Translations under genes and position numbers: made by a program | The notes under the pieces: model-generated | The model's input: only the letters and a program-made list of their open reading frames with translations | What the model was told of the DNA's origin: nothing | Database searches by the model: none | Source: Paenibacillus sp. JDR-2 | GTDB taxonomy: Bacteria > Bacillota > Bacilli > Paenibacillales > Paenibacillaceae | Direction of reading: 5' to 3' | Assembly: GCF_000023585.1 (NCBI RefSeq) | Contig: NC_012914.1 | Location: 458,001-522,000, forward strand | Length of the DNA stretch: 64,000 nt | In this document: positions 1 through 7,887 of the stretch, one piece after another | Layout of the letters: the number at the start of each line of letters is the position of its first letter | How positions within the stretch are numbered: the stretch's first letter is position 1

Positions 1-1
1 G

Positions 2-1267
2 GAAGCGCGCCGCGTGCGGGAGAGCGAGTTCATTAACCGCAATATTACCCTCAATATGTCCCTGCCGAAGCTGAAGGAGAAAATGTACCTGTCTATCATC
101 GACCGAAGCTTCCGCAGCCAGACGAACGAGGCTTTCCTTCCGCTGATCGGAGCGGATGATCCGGACAACCGGTTTGCCGCCGTTGTGCTGAGAATGCTGA
201 ATATGGAGAAGGTGCGCAAAGCCCGGTTCCATTCGGACGTGGACCTGCTTCATTTTGCCGTGGGGAATATGCTGAACGAGATTGCGGGCGAGTACTTTCA
301 GGCATTCAGCTTCGCCAGCCCGAAGATGGACCGCGAGCTTATCGTCATCTTGACGATGAAGGGCGCTTACCAGGAGGATATCGCGTACCGGTCGCTGCAT
401 CAGATGAACAAAGCGCTGGCGGCGCTTCAAGATTTGCTTGGCATTGTGGCTGCAGCCGGGATCGGCACGCCATGCGAGAGCATTATGGAGATTGCCTCCT
501 CCTACGAGACAGCCAAAGCGGCGATTAACGGAATTGATTTACTGAAGCTCAAAGGCTATTTCGTTGCCAACGCCGTGGCCAAATCCGCGAACGAAGGCTA
601 TCCCGTTACGGGACGGATGCAGATGTTCCGGGCAGCGCTGGAGTCGGGCAACACGGCAGGCGCGAAGTCGATCCTCTCCGAGGAGCTCCGGAAATGGGGC
701 GGCGCGGATTTGTTTACGCTTGGAGATGCGGACCAGTCGCTTGGCCGGTTTATTATTCTGATGAACGATATTTCGCTGGAGCTTGGCGTGCCTAGAGAAA
801 AGCTGCCTTTAATGGAAGAGCATCCGGTCCGCTTCATGGGCTTGTCCGATGACTATGCGAGCTATGAGCAGTTCAGCAAGCTGCTGGAGGACGCGCTGCA
901 CTTCTATCTGGAGCAGCTCCGCTTGACGCAGTCCGCGAATCGTCCCTTCGAGATCGGAGATATCAAAGCCTACATCGACAACCGGTACTATGAGGACATT
1001 AAAATTTCGATGTTCGCTGATAAATATTTTCTAAGCAGGGAATACATAATGAAGCTGTTCAAGCAGCAGTTCGGATGCGGGATCCATGAGTACGTGCAGC
1101 GTATTCGAATGGACAAGGCGAAGGAGCTCCTTGATGATCCAAGCCTGAAGATCCAGGATATTTCCGAGATGCTTGGCTACAAGGACAAGAACTATTTCAG
1201 CAAAGCATTCCGGAATTATTTCTCCATTTCACCGACGGAGTATCGAACCGCTCGCAAGGAAGGATAA
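2..1267 (+). CDS. YesN-type response regulator, AraC output domain (5' end outside window)
   Basis: The reading frame is open from the first bases, so the start and the expected N-terminal receiver domain lie upstream of the window. What remains begins in the charged helix that usually follows a receiver domain. It then runs through a poorly conserved middle region and ends in about 100 residues of AraC-type double helix-turn-helix (around IKAYIDNRYYEDIKISMFA to FSISPTEYRTARK). This matches YesN-like regulators, which pair with YesM sensor kinases and activate carbohydrate uptake genes. A solute-binding protein gene follows on the same strand, its probable target. An internal GTG at 14 is available but has no clear ribosome site, so I treat the gene as truncated by the window. 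Confidence 0.85.
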   Translation, partial: EARRVRESEFINRNITLNMSLPKLKEKMYLSIIDRSFRSQTNEAFLPLIGADDPDNRFAAVVLRMLNMEKVRKARFHSDVDLLHFAVGNMLNEIAGEYFQAFSFASPKMDRELIVILTMKGAYQEDIAYRSLHQMNKALAALQDLLGIVAAAGIGTPCESIMEIASSYETAKAAINGIDLLKLKGYFVANAVAKSANEGYPVTGRMQMFRAALESGNTAGAKSILSEELRKWGGADLFTLGDADQSLGRFIILMNDISLELGVPREKLPLMEEHPVRFMGLSDDYASYEQFSKLLEDALHFYLEQLRLTQSANRPFEIGDIKAYIDNRYYEDIKISMFADKYFLSREYIMKLFKQQFGCGIHEYVQRIRMDKAKELLDDPSLKIQDISEMLGYKDKNYFSKAFRNYFSISPTEYRTARKEG

Positions 1268-1443
1268 AAAGTGAACTAGGGGAACACTCCGCTTTTTTAC
1301 CCTTAACTAGTCACTTATGTGCATTTTTATCCCGATCCGTATTCATTATGATAAACGTGTGCATAAGGTCAGCGATAACAACAGCCCGCCAATCAAGACG
1401 GGAAGTCAGAATGCTGGCAACTATGAGAAATGGGGGCGTTACA

Positions 1444-2757
1444 ATGTTCAAAAGAATGGCTTCGGTGTCGCTCAGCCTTGCGCTGGTCGGCGGTATGCTC
1501 GCTGCTTGCGGCGGCAACAATGGCAACGATACAGCTAATAACGGTGGCACAGCCAATAATGGCGCAGCTTCCGACAAACCGGTAACGATTAACATGTTCA
1601 CAGCTTCTCCGGAGTACACGGATGCGTTCAACGCGTACATCGCCGAGTACAAAAAAGTGAAGCCAAACGTAACCATCAACCTTGAAATCATGCAAGCCGA
1701 TTACAATACAGTTTTGAAATCCAAGATCGCTTCGGGCAGCACGCCTGACGTATTCCAGACTACGGCTGGCGGCGACATCGATACGTTCGCTGAGTACAGC
1801 GCGGATCTGACTAACGAGCCTCTTGCGGCTGCAATGACAGACGGCGTTAGGACGAACATGACTTCTTCGGACGGCAAAGTATTGGGTCTGCCGGTTAAAG
1901 GCAACCTGATGACCCTGATCTACAACAAGAAGCTTCTGACGGATGCAGGCATCGCTGAGCCTCCTAAGACGATCGCGGAACTGAACGACGACATCGCGAA
2001 GCTTGAAGCTAAAAAGATTACGCCATTCGCCAACGCTTATAAAGAGTGGTGGGTATGGAAGCACATCTTCCAACACTATGTAAACGCAGCTGCTGAAGAT
2101 GCGGGTATCGCACCGAAAGAATTGGTACAACAATTCATCGACGGCAAAACAACCTTCAACGATCATCCGGTTCTGAAGGACAACTTCTTCAACTTCATCG
2201 ATCTGACTGTTAAGCATGGCACGGACAAGCCGCTTGAGCGCGACAGCAACGCGGAAGTAAGCGACTTTGCACAAGGCAAAGCAGCGTTCATGACGGGTAA
2301 AGGCGCATGGGATGAGGAAGCCATCAAGAAAATCAGCCCGGACATCCAAATCGGCATCGCCGGCTACCCTGTAAGCGACAAGCCTGAACAAACGCAAATC
2401 GTTACGGGCGCAGACCAAGCGCTTCGCATCAACAAAGATTCCAAAGTAGCCCGCGAAGCAATCGACTTCTTCAACTGGCTGTACACTTCGGATTACGGCA
2501 AACAATGGTTCTCTAACGTAGCGAAGGTTATTCCTCCAATCAAGGACGCTCCGCTTCCTGACCTGGATATGCCTAAGCAAATGGAAGAGATCTTGAAAAC
2601 GCAAAAATCCGGCGACCTGTCGGTTAACTACTCGCTCGATACGTTCCATCAGAAATTCGGCGAAATCATGCAGGCTTACATCGGCGGCAGCAAGTCCAAA
2701 GATCAAGCAATCAAAGAAATCCAAACTGCATGGCAGCAATTCGGGTCGGCCGAATAA
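1444..2757 (+). CDS. Extracellular sugar-binding lipoprotein of an ABC importer
   Basis: A 437-residue family 1 type solute-binding protein, the exported receptor of an ABC carbohydrate importer. The frame is open from 1348, but ATG 1444 is preferred. It follows a GGGGGCG ribosome site and opens directly with a lipoprotein signal peptide, MFKRMASVSL then LVGGMLAAC, whose cysteine would be lipidated. A low-complexity Gly/Asn/Ala linker follows, usual in Paenibacillus lipoproteins. The mature part has the typical pattern of this fold (VTINMFTASPEY near the start, KGNLMTLIYNKKLL, GKAAFMTGKGAWDEE). The regulator upstream probably controls it. No permease genes follow, so it must share permeases encoded elsewhere. 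The exact substrate cannot be read from sequence. Confidence 0.88.
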   Translation: MFKRMASVSLSLALVGGMLAACGGNNGNDTANNGGTANNGAASDKPVTINMFTASPEYTDAFNAYIAEYKKVKPNVTINLEIMQADYNTVLKSKIASGSTPDVFQTTAGGDIDTFAEYSADLTNEPLAAAMTDGVRTNMTSSDGKVLGLPVKGNLMTLIYNKKLLTDAGIAEPPKTIAELNDDIAKLEAKKITPFANAYKEWWVWKHIFQHYVNAAAEDAGIAPKELVQQFIDGKTTFNDHPVLKDNFFNFIDLTVKHGTDKPLERDSNAEVSDFAQGKAAFMTGKGAWDEEAIKKISPDIQIGIAGYPVSDKPEQTQIVTGADQALRINKDSKVAREAIDFFNWLYTSDYGKQWFSNVAKVIPPIKDAPLPDLDMPKQMEEILKTQKSGDLSVNYSLDTFHQKFGEIMQAYIGGSKSKDQAIKEIQTAWQQFGSAE

Positions 2758-2772
2758 GCTACTTTAACGAGG

Positions 2773-2814
2773 GGCTGTCCCAGAAGCCAATGGCTGATGG
2801 GACAGTCTTTTTTT
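2773..2814 (+). terminator. Rho-independent terminator of the binding-protein gene
   Basis: Arms GGCTGTCCCA (2773-2782) and TGGGACAGTC (2798-2807) pair over ten positions with one G-T. A smaller hairpin AGCCA/TGGCT lies inside the loop, and a run of eight T follows. Confidence 0.9.
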
Positions 2815-2815
2815 A

Positions 2816-3210
2816 TTCGCCGGTTGTGGCATGCGCCATCTGCAGGGCTAACGGGCTGATGATAGCTTGCGATGCCAATGGGGGCATGCTGCCACCTACG
2901 TGGCTAGCGGGTTGAAGAGGCGTGTGATGCCCATTGGGGCAAGCCTCACCTGCGGGATGTAAAGGCATGCGATACCCGTTGAGGTGCGCCCCACCTGCGG
3001 GGCGTAACGAAACTAGGTAACGTTATTTGGGCATTTTGAGCGGATTTGTGAGTGTAACGAAACGAGGTAACGTTATTCGGCCTATTTTTGTTGATTGAGC
3101 ATGATTTGAAGGTGAATAGCGTGTCTGAGTTTCGTTAGATTTGAAAAAGCTGCGAACTTAGCGAAATAAGAATATGAGGTTTCGTTAGAAACGGAAAGGC
3201 GGGAATAGGA
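2816..3210 (+). repeat. Non-coding stretch of degenerate short direct repeats
   Basis: No gene is visible here. Two 45-bp near-repeats start at 2919 and 2964 (GTGATGCCCATTGGGGC against GCGATACCCGTTGAGGT, then CACCTGCGGG in both), with a more diverged copy before them. Two copies of an element opening GTAACGAAAC and continuing AGGTAACGTTATT start at 3004 and 3054. Each has TAACG/CGTTA dyad symmetry. TTTCGTTAGA occurs twice just before the next gene. These look like dispersed intergenic repeats; I see no promoter of good quality. Confidence 0.6.
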
Positions 3211-3211
3211 G

Positions 3212-5329
3212 ATGGAGAAATTGGCTACGGCGGCGGGGATAACGAAGATCGAAGAGAATGGCCTGCATTTGGTGTATGAGGTGCGGGAGAATGGCGATGT
3301 GCTGCTGCTTCACTTTGGCACGCAACCATGGGTGGAAGAGTCAATTACGGCTAAGCAAAAAGACGGCTTCCGCCTGATGGAGCTCCAACTAACCGGCGAG
3401 GACCGTGCGGAATATCATGGCCGTACACACCGGGCTTCGCAGCCGGGGCTGCGGATGGTGTATGACGGATTGACCGATAGCCGTAATGAGTTCGGACGGA
3501 AGCTGGTGCTAGGGCTCAAGGATCCGGTTACGGGCGTATCCGCTCTGTGGAACGTTCAGTTCTATGACGGCGTAGCGGTTGCGCGCTGCTGGACGGAGCT
3601 GGTGAACGAAGGCGAGGAGGAGGTTGGTGTCGAGTACGTATCTTCCTTCGCGCTGACCGGTTTTGATAAAGACGGCGAAGGCGACCGCGATGACAAGGTA
3701 ACGCTTACCCTTGCGCATAACGCCTGGCAAAGCGAGCTGCAATGGCGGACGTATACGCTGCCGGAGCTGGGCATGTCGCATCTGATCGACCGCGGCTCGA
3801 AGCGTCTGGCGTTCAGCAACACCGGCTCTTGGTCGGCGGCCGAGCTTATTCCGATGGCGATTATGTCGAACACGGCTTCGGGTGAAAGCCTGTTCTGGCA
3901 GATCGAGCATAACGGCTCTTGGCATTGGGAGCTGACCGACCAGGTGGACCGCCTGACGCTGCTGATCAGCGGACCAACCGAGCATGACAATCATTGGTGG
4001 CTGAAGCTGGCTCCGGGCGAGACATTCGTATCGGTGCCGGTCGCGATTGGCGCGGTAGAGGGCGGAGTCGAGGAAGCGGCTGAGCAATTGACCGTGTACC
4101 GCCGCCGGATTCGCCGCGAGAATGACGATAACAAGCTGCTTCGCGTTATCTTTAATGATTACATGAACTGTCTATGGGGTTCGCCGACGACCGCAAAGCT
4201 GCTTCCGCTCATTGATGCGGCTGCCGATGTAGGCTGCGAATACTTCTGTATCGATGCCGGCTGGTACGCGCCGGGCGAATGGTGGGATGGCGTAGGCCAG
4301 TGGCTGCCGTCGGAAGAACGCTTCCCGGAAGGGATCAAATACGTGCTCGATTATATCCGCGGCAAAGGGATGATTCCTGGCTTGTGGCTAGAGCTTGAGG
4401 TTATGGGCATCAACTCGCCGAAGCTGGCGGATACCGACGACAGCTGGTTCTTCATGCGTCACGGGAAGCGGGTGAAGGACCGCAGCCGCTACCAGCTGGA
4501 TTACCGCAATCCGGCCGTCATCGCCCATGCGGATGAGGTGATCCGCCGCTTGGTCGAGGACTATGGCGTAGGCTACATCAAGATGGACTACAACATTAAT
4601 GCGGGTGTAGGTACGGAGACTGACGCGGATAGTGTAGGCGACGGTCTGCTCCAGCATAACCGTGCTTACCTGGCTTGGCTGGACGGCGTGTTTGCGCGTT
4701 ATCCGGAGCTTGTGATCGAGAACTGCTCCAGCGGCGGCATGCGGATGGACTATTCGATGCTGAGCCGGTACAGCATTCAATCGACCAGCGACCAGGAAGA
4801 TTACGTGAAATACGCGTCGATCGCGGCGGGTGCACCTGCCGTACTGACACCGGAGCAGGCGGCCGTATGGTCGTATCCGCTTCGCGAAGGCGACGACGAG
4901 GAAGTCATCTTTAACATGGTTAACGCGCTGCTGCTCCGCGTACACCAATCCGGCCACTTGGCCGAGCTGAGTCCGCGCCGCCGGGAGCTGGTGAAGGAAG
5001 CGCTCGATTACTACAAAACCATTCGCGGCGATATCCGCGAGGCGCTGCCGGTATGGCCGCTTGGCCTGCCGGCGCATGGCGACGACTGGCTGTCGCTAGG
5101 CTTGCGCCGCGGCAACAAGCTTTACCTCGCCGTATGGCGCATCGGCGGCGAGGCGAGCGAGCTTGCTCTGCCGCTGCCGGAGCATAGCGGCAAGCAGCTT
5201 GCTGCGCGCTGCGCTTACCCGGCAGCCGCAGGCGACACCGGCTGCAGCTGGGACGCCGCTGCTGGCGAGCTGCGCGTGACGCTGTCAAGCCCGCGCACCG
5301 CGCGCTTGTTCGAGCTGACGCTGGGCTAA
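3212..5329 (+). CDS. Alpha-galactosidase-like glycoside hydrolase, GH36/clan GH-D
   Basis: A 705-residue cytoplasmic glycosidase with no signal peptide. It has a beta-rich N-terminal third, a central barrel and a C-terminal beta domain. The barrel carries the clan GH-D catalytic pattern: YIKMDYN, with D459 as likely nucleophile, and CSSGGMRMDYSML followed by QSTSDQED, with D527 as likely acid/base. GCEYFCIDAGWY and GLWLELEVM are further family blocks. It would release terminal alpha-galactose, or a related sugar, from imported oligosaccharides, which suits the binding-protein gene upstream. The ATG at 3212 is used. The AGGAG touching it is too close to serve, so AGGCGGG eleven bases upstream is the probable ribosome site. 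Exact specificity is open. Confidence 0.87.
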   Translation: MEKLATAAGITKIEENGLHLVYEVRENGDVLLLHFGTQPWVEESITAKQKDGFRLMELQLTGEDRAEYHGRTHRASQPGLRMVYDGLTDSRNEFGRKLVLGLKDPVTGVSALWNVQFYDGVAVARCWTELVNEGEEEVGVEYVSSFALTGFDKDGEGDRDDKVTLTLAHNAWQSELQWRTYTLPELGMSHLIDRGSKRLAFSNTGSWSAAELIPMAIMSNTASGESLFWQIEHNGSWHWELTDQVDRLTLLISGPTEHDNHWWLKLAPGETFVSVPVAIGAVEGGVEEAAEQLTVYRRRIRRENDDNKLLRVIFNDYMNCLWGSPTTAKLLPLIDAAADVGCEYFCIDAGWYAPGEWWDGVGQWLPSEERFPEGIKYVLDYIRGKGMIPGLWLELEVMGINSPKLADTDDSWFFMRHGKRVKDRSRYQLDYRNPAVIAHADEVIRRLVEDYGVGYIKMDYNINAGVGTETDADSVGDGLLQHNRAYLAWLDGVFARYPELVIENCSSGGMRMDYSMLSRYSIQSTSDQEDYVKYASIAAGAPAVLTPEQAAVWSYPLREGDDEEVIFNMVNALLLRVHQSGHLAELSPRRRELVKEALDYYKTIRGDIREALPVWPLGLPAHGDDWLSLGLRRGNKLYLAVWRIGGEASELALPLPEHSGKQLAARCAYPAAAGDTGCSWDAAAGELRVTLSSPRTARLFELTLG

Positions 5330-5354
5330 GCCCCGGCTAGCTTGCTTTAAAGAT

Positions 5355-5381
5355 TAGGCCACGGGCTACTCCCGTGGCCTA
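5355..5381 (+). terminator. Hairpin terminator after the GH36 gene
   Basis: Perfect 11-bp stem TAGGCCACGGG / CCCGTGGCCTA with a five-base loop. The following T tract is weak (TTGCTCGTT), so termination is probable but not certain. Confidence 0.7.
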
Positions 5382-5390
5382 TTGCTCGTT

Positions 5391-5799
5391 CAGTAGCTAG
5401 TTAGTTGAAGTAGCGCCATGCGCTTGAGTAGAGTGTTGAGCGCTATAGTAGATCGTATCCACCAAGTAGCTAATTAGTTGAATTGGCGCCAATCGCCTCA
5501 GTAGCACGTTGAGCACCATAGTGGTGCGTATCCACCAAGTAACAAGTTAATTGAAGTACCGTCGTCCGCCATACGCTGCACATCGTGCAACATATGGTGG
5601 GTATGCACCAAGTAACAAGTTAATTGAAGTACCACCTTCCGCCTACGCTGCACATCGTGCAATGTATGGTGGGAGTGCACCAAGTAACAAGTTAGTTGAA
5701 GTACCACCTTCCGCCTACGCTGTACATCGTGCAATGTATGGTGGGTATGCACCAAGTAACAAGTTAGTTGAAGATCCGTCGTCCGCATACGCTGCACAA
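5391..5799 (+). repeat. Array A: six tandem 72-73 bp repeat units
   Basis: Units start at about 5393, 5465, 5538, 5611, 5683 and 5755. Each opens with a form of AGTARCWARTTARTTGAA. The later units carry CGCTGCACATCGTGCA, in which TGCAC pairs with GTGCA, and end near GGTGGGTATGCACC. Units 3 to 6 are closest to one another; 1 and 2 are diverged. The whole unit is conserved, so there are no unique spacers. ORFs of about 100 codons on both strands here are by-products of the period being close to a multiple of three, and none has a credible start site. Confidence 0.9.
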
Positions 5800-5995
5800 A
5801 AGGCGCAACGCAGCCCAGTAACCCGAAATATCCTGCATGGATTGCAGGATATCGAAGAAAATCAGCCCCGATAGGGACAAATCTGGCAAGTTATCCTGCA
5901 TTCTATGCAGGATAACTTGCCAGATAGCCTTAAATGGGGTAATATGCTGCATTTCGAGCAGTATATCCTAACAGGGCAGCTATTGGGGATGAGGG
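5800..5995 (+). repeat. Palindromic module M1 of the repeat family
   Basis: Three hairpins in a row. First is ATATCCTGCA / TGCAGGATAT around loop TGGAT (5828-5852). Next comes a perfect 20-bp stem, ATCTGGCAAGTTATCCTGCA with its exact complement, around loop TTCTA (5881-5925). Last is a weaker ATATGCTGC / GCAGTATAT pair near 5942. The first 84 bases differ from module M2 at 6194 by one base only, so the two copies are recent duplicates or are being homogenised. Confidence 0.9.
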
Positions 5996-6009
5996 AAAGA
6001 GGTTGAAGT

Positions 6010-6193
6010 GTCATCGCCACCGTCCCTACGCTGTACATCGTGCAACATATGGTGGGTATGCGCCAAGTAGCTAATTAGTTGAATTGCCGCCGAGTGCCTA
6101 AGTAGAACATTGTGCACCAAGTAGTGCATGCCCACCAAGTAACAAGTTAGTTGAAGTACCACCGTCCATCTACGCTGCACCAAATGCATCATA
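6010..6193 (+). repeat. Array A continued: two further 72-bp units
   Basis: Between modules M1 and M2 lies a partial unit (TACATCGTGCAACATATGG near 6031), then units starting at 6066 and 6138 with the same AGTAGCTAATTAG or AGTAACAAGTTAG opening. The last contains TGCACCAAATGCA (6176-6188), a TGCA-N5-TGCA site. Confidence 0.85.
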
Positions 6194-6400
6194 AAGGCGC
6201 AACGCAGCCCAGTAACCCGAAATATCCTGCATGGATTGCAGGATATCGAAGAAAATCAGCCCCGATAGGAACAAATCGGGGTTATATCCTGCATTCTATG
6301 CAGGATAACCCGTTCAGTTAGTCCGAAATGGGGCAATATGCTGCATTTCGTGCAGTCTATCCTAATAGGCAAGCTATTGGGGATGAGGGGGACTTGACCT
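6194..6400 (+). repeat. Palindromic module M2, at the 3' side of the nuclease gene
   Basis: An almost exact copy of the first part of M1: ATATCCTGCA / TGCAGGATAT at 6222-6246. A second hairpin follows, whose inner arms TCCTGCA / TGCAGGA match M1 but whose outer arms are GGGTTAT / ATAACCC instead of AAGTTAT / ATAACTT. Pairing is thus kept although the sequence changed. It ends with TGCATTTCGTGCA near 6342. It lies about 30 bases beyond the nuclease stop codon. Confidence 0.9.
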
Positions 6401-6427
6401 GTTTCAGATGACTAGGAATCGGTGCGG

Positions 6428-7111
6428 TTACAGATGCTCAATAGCGCGGTCGTTCAGCTCATAATATCGTATCTGGACTCCACGCTCGATCGGCTTCAGC
6501 ATTCCTTTTGCGGATAGAGACTGCAGTCTTTTGCGCGCTGTGCGGAAGCTGATTCCGAAATGATCGGATAAATCCTTGGGACCGACACGTCCTCCCATGT
6601 GAAAAGCAAACCGAAGAATGTCTCTCTCAGCCGATGGGACTAAGAGGCTCGCGACGTTTTGCCGGCCTCGAATTATATGCGTACCGAGAACATGCTTCAG
6701 CAGCATCATGCATATCTCTGGATGGTTCTGGACATCGTCGAAGGAGAAGTGAATCATCTTCCACCCCATCCCCGTCAGGAAGGTATCTCGATTTAAGGAG
6801 TAGCTGAATCTCTCTCGGTCCATATCTTTCACATGGCTTTGGAAGCCGTCGCACTCGATAGCAAACATCCCTTGTGGGGGTAAATAAGCGAAGTCTACAA
6901 ATTGCGATTTGCGATTCCAATCATAAACCTCATATTCGGGATGCAAATGCTCGAAGTTGCCTAATAGCGGCCACCACACGTTCTGAAGGAATAGCTTCTC
7001 AGCAAAATTATGCCCTCTAGCCAATCTCCCCCTACGCTCTCCCGTTCTTCCTTCCATATGAGTCTCAATAAACCGCCGATGCGCTTCTTCATACTCATCG
7101 TTAACCGTCAT
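6428..7111 (-). CDS. DUF559/Vsr-like endonuclease-fold protein with C-terminal winged helix
   Basis: A 227-residue protein. Residues about 35-140 match the DUF559/Vsr-like branch of the PD-(D/E)XK nuclease fold: FVDFAYL (D73), AIECDGFQSHVKD (E86, D88), then the R-D-x-x-L pattern with GWKMIHFSFDDV, the classic end of this family. Residues about 160-220 form a winged helix-turn-helix (GPKDLSDHFGISFRTARKRL then a beta wing). The frame is open to 7429, but ATG 7111 is chosen because GGGGAGG sits eight bases before it; the longer version would translate repeat DNA. A strong hairpin with a U-run lies just before the ribosome site. The gene is alone, bracketed by palindromic modules in opposite orientation. 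A DNA-binding nuclease role is inferred; the target is unknown. Confidence 0.82.
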   Translation of the reverse strand: MTVNDEYEEAHRRFIETHMEGRTGERRGRLARGHNFAEKLFLQNVWWPLLGNFEHLHPEYEVYDWNRKSQFVDFAYLPPQGMFAIECDGFQSHVKDMDRERFSYSLNRDTFLTGMGWKMIHFSFDDVQNHPEICMMLLKHVLGTHIIRGRQNVASLLVPSAERDILRFAFHMGGRVGPKDLSDHFGISFRTARKRLQSLSAKGMLKPIERGVQIRYYELNDRAIEHL

Positions 7112-7133
7112 ACAACCAACCTCCCCGAAAAAT

Positions 7134-7178
7134 AAAAAAAGAACGCCCCAATGCTGCCAATAATGGCTTGGGACGTTC
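7134..7178 (-). terminator. Terminator-like hairpin in the leader of the nuclease gene (possible attenuator)
   Basis: Read on the minus strand, GAACGTCCCAA (7178-7168) pairs with TTGGGGCGTTC (7151-7141) over 11 bp with one wobble. A GCCA/TGGC mini-hairpin sits in the loop and seven U follow (7140-7134). The ribosome site begins only about seven bases later. It is therefore either an insulating terminator or a leader attenuator. The next gene upstream on this strand already has its own terminator 680 bases earlier. Confidence 0.8.
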
Positions 7179-7225
7179 TTCGTCTGAAGTTTAGTGTAAC
7201 ATACCTTTTTTAGCAACAAAAGTAA

Positions 7226-7404
7226 TATCCTGTAGCTTACAGGATATACTGCCCGAAATGCAGCATATAGGCCCATTTCGGGCATACTCGGCGAGTTATA
7301 CTGCCCGAAATGCAGGATATAGCCCCAATTTGCAATGATCGGGGCTCTTTTTCTCCGATATCCTGCATTCCGTGCAGGATATTTCGGGTTACTGGGCTGC
7401 CGTA
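7226..7404 (-). repeat. Palindromic module M3, inverted copy at the 5' side of the nuclease gene
   Basis: On the minus strand this repeats the order of M1 and M2. A 28-base block, complement of 7373-7400, is identical to 5810-5837 and 6204-6231. It is followed by an ATATCCTGCA hairpin, GAGCCCCGAT, then hairpins built on CTGCATTTCGGGCAG and, outermost toward the gene, ATATCCTGTAGCTTACAGGATAT (7226-7248 region). It faces M2 across the nuclease gene as an inverted repeat. Confidence 0.88.
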
Positions 7405-7745
7405 CACCTTTATGCTGCATTTCGTGCAACGTATGCGTATAGCGGCACTAAACGAATTAGCTACTTGATGGCGATCCGCTTTATGCTGCATTTCGTGCAA
7501 CGTATGCGTATAGCGACACTCAACTAACTAGCTACTTGGCGGTGATCCGCATTATGCTGCATTTCGTGCAACGTATGCGTATAGCGACACTAAACTAATT
7601 AGCTACTTGGCGGTGATCCGCTTTATGATGCATTTCGTGCAACGTATGCGTATAGCGACGCTAAACTAACTAGCTACTTGGCGGTGTCCCGCCGTATGAT
7701 GCATTTCGTGCAACGTATCCAGATGGCGGTATGGCCGCCCCGAAG
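7405..7745 (-). repeat. Array B: five tandem 71-bp units, inverted relative to array A
   Basis: Units start at 7411, 7482, 7553, 7624 and 7695, exactly 71 bases apart. Each carries a 13-bp TGCATTTCGTGCA site, then ACGTATGCGTATAGCG and a block whose complement, AAGTAGCTARTTAGTT, is the opening of the array A unit. The array therefore belongs to the same family and points the opposite way, toward the nuclease gene. Between 7746 and 7817 nothing further is seen. Confidence 0.9.
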
Positions 7746-7817
7746 TGTGACCGAAGCCGTTTTCCCGCATAATGAAGCGGGTATTGATTAGAACCAGGCA
7801 ATTATAGCCAACCTAAT

Positions 7818-7860
7818 AAAAAACAGCAGTGCAATCCCCCTAAGGGAATCGACACTGCTG
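7818..7860 (-). terminator. Terminator of the bacilliredoxin gene
   Basis: On the minus strand CAGCAGTG (7860-7853) pairs with CACTGCTG (7831-7824), followed by six U. Confidence 0.88.
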
Positions 7861-7887
7861 TACGCCTTACAGCATTTACAACGAATC

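Noticed and set aside
1393..2739. 448-codon ORF opposite the binding-protein gene
   Set aside because: A shadow of codon bias in the real gene on the other strand; no ribosome site and no recognisable protein features.
5498..5874. ORFs of about 100 codons on both strands across array A
   Set aside because: They are repetitive translations of the tandem units (period 72-73), lack ribosome sites and change frame between units.
7112..7429. N-terminal extension of the nuclease gene to 7429
   Set aside because: It would translate module M3 and the leader hairpin; ATG 7111 has a near-ideal ribosome site and the family-like start.
5391..7745. Regularly spaced repeats that might be a CRISPR array
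   Set aside because: The whole 71-73 bp unit is conserved rather than a short repeat with unique spacers, and no cas gene is nearby.
5391..7745. Conventional insertion sequence or transposon around the nuclease gene
   Set aside because: No transposase or integrase and no clear target-site duplication at the array edges could be identified.
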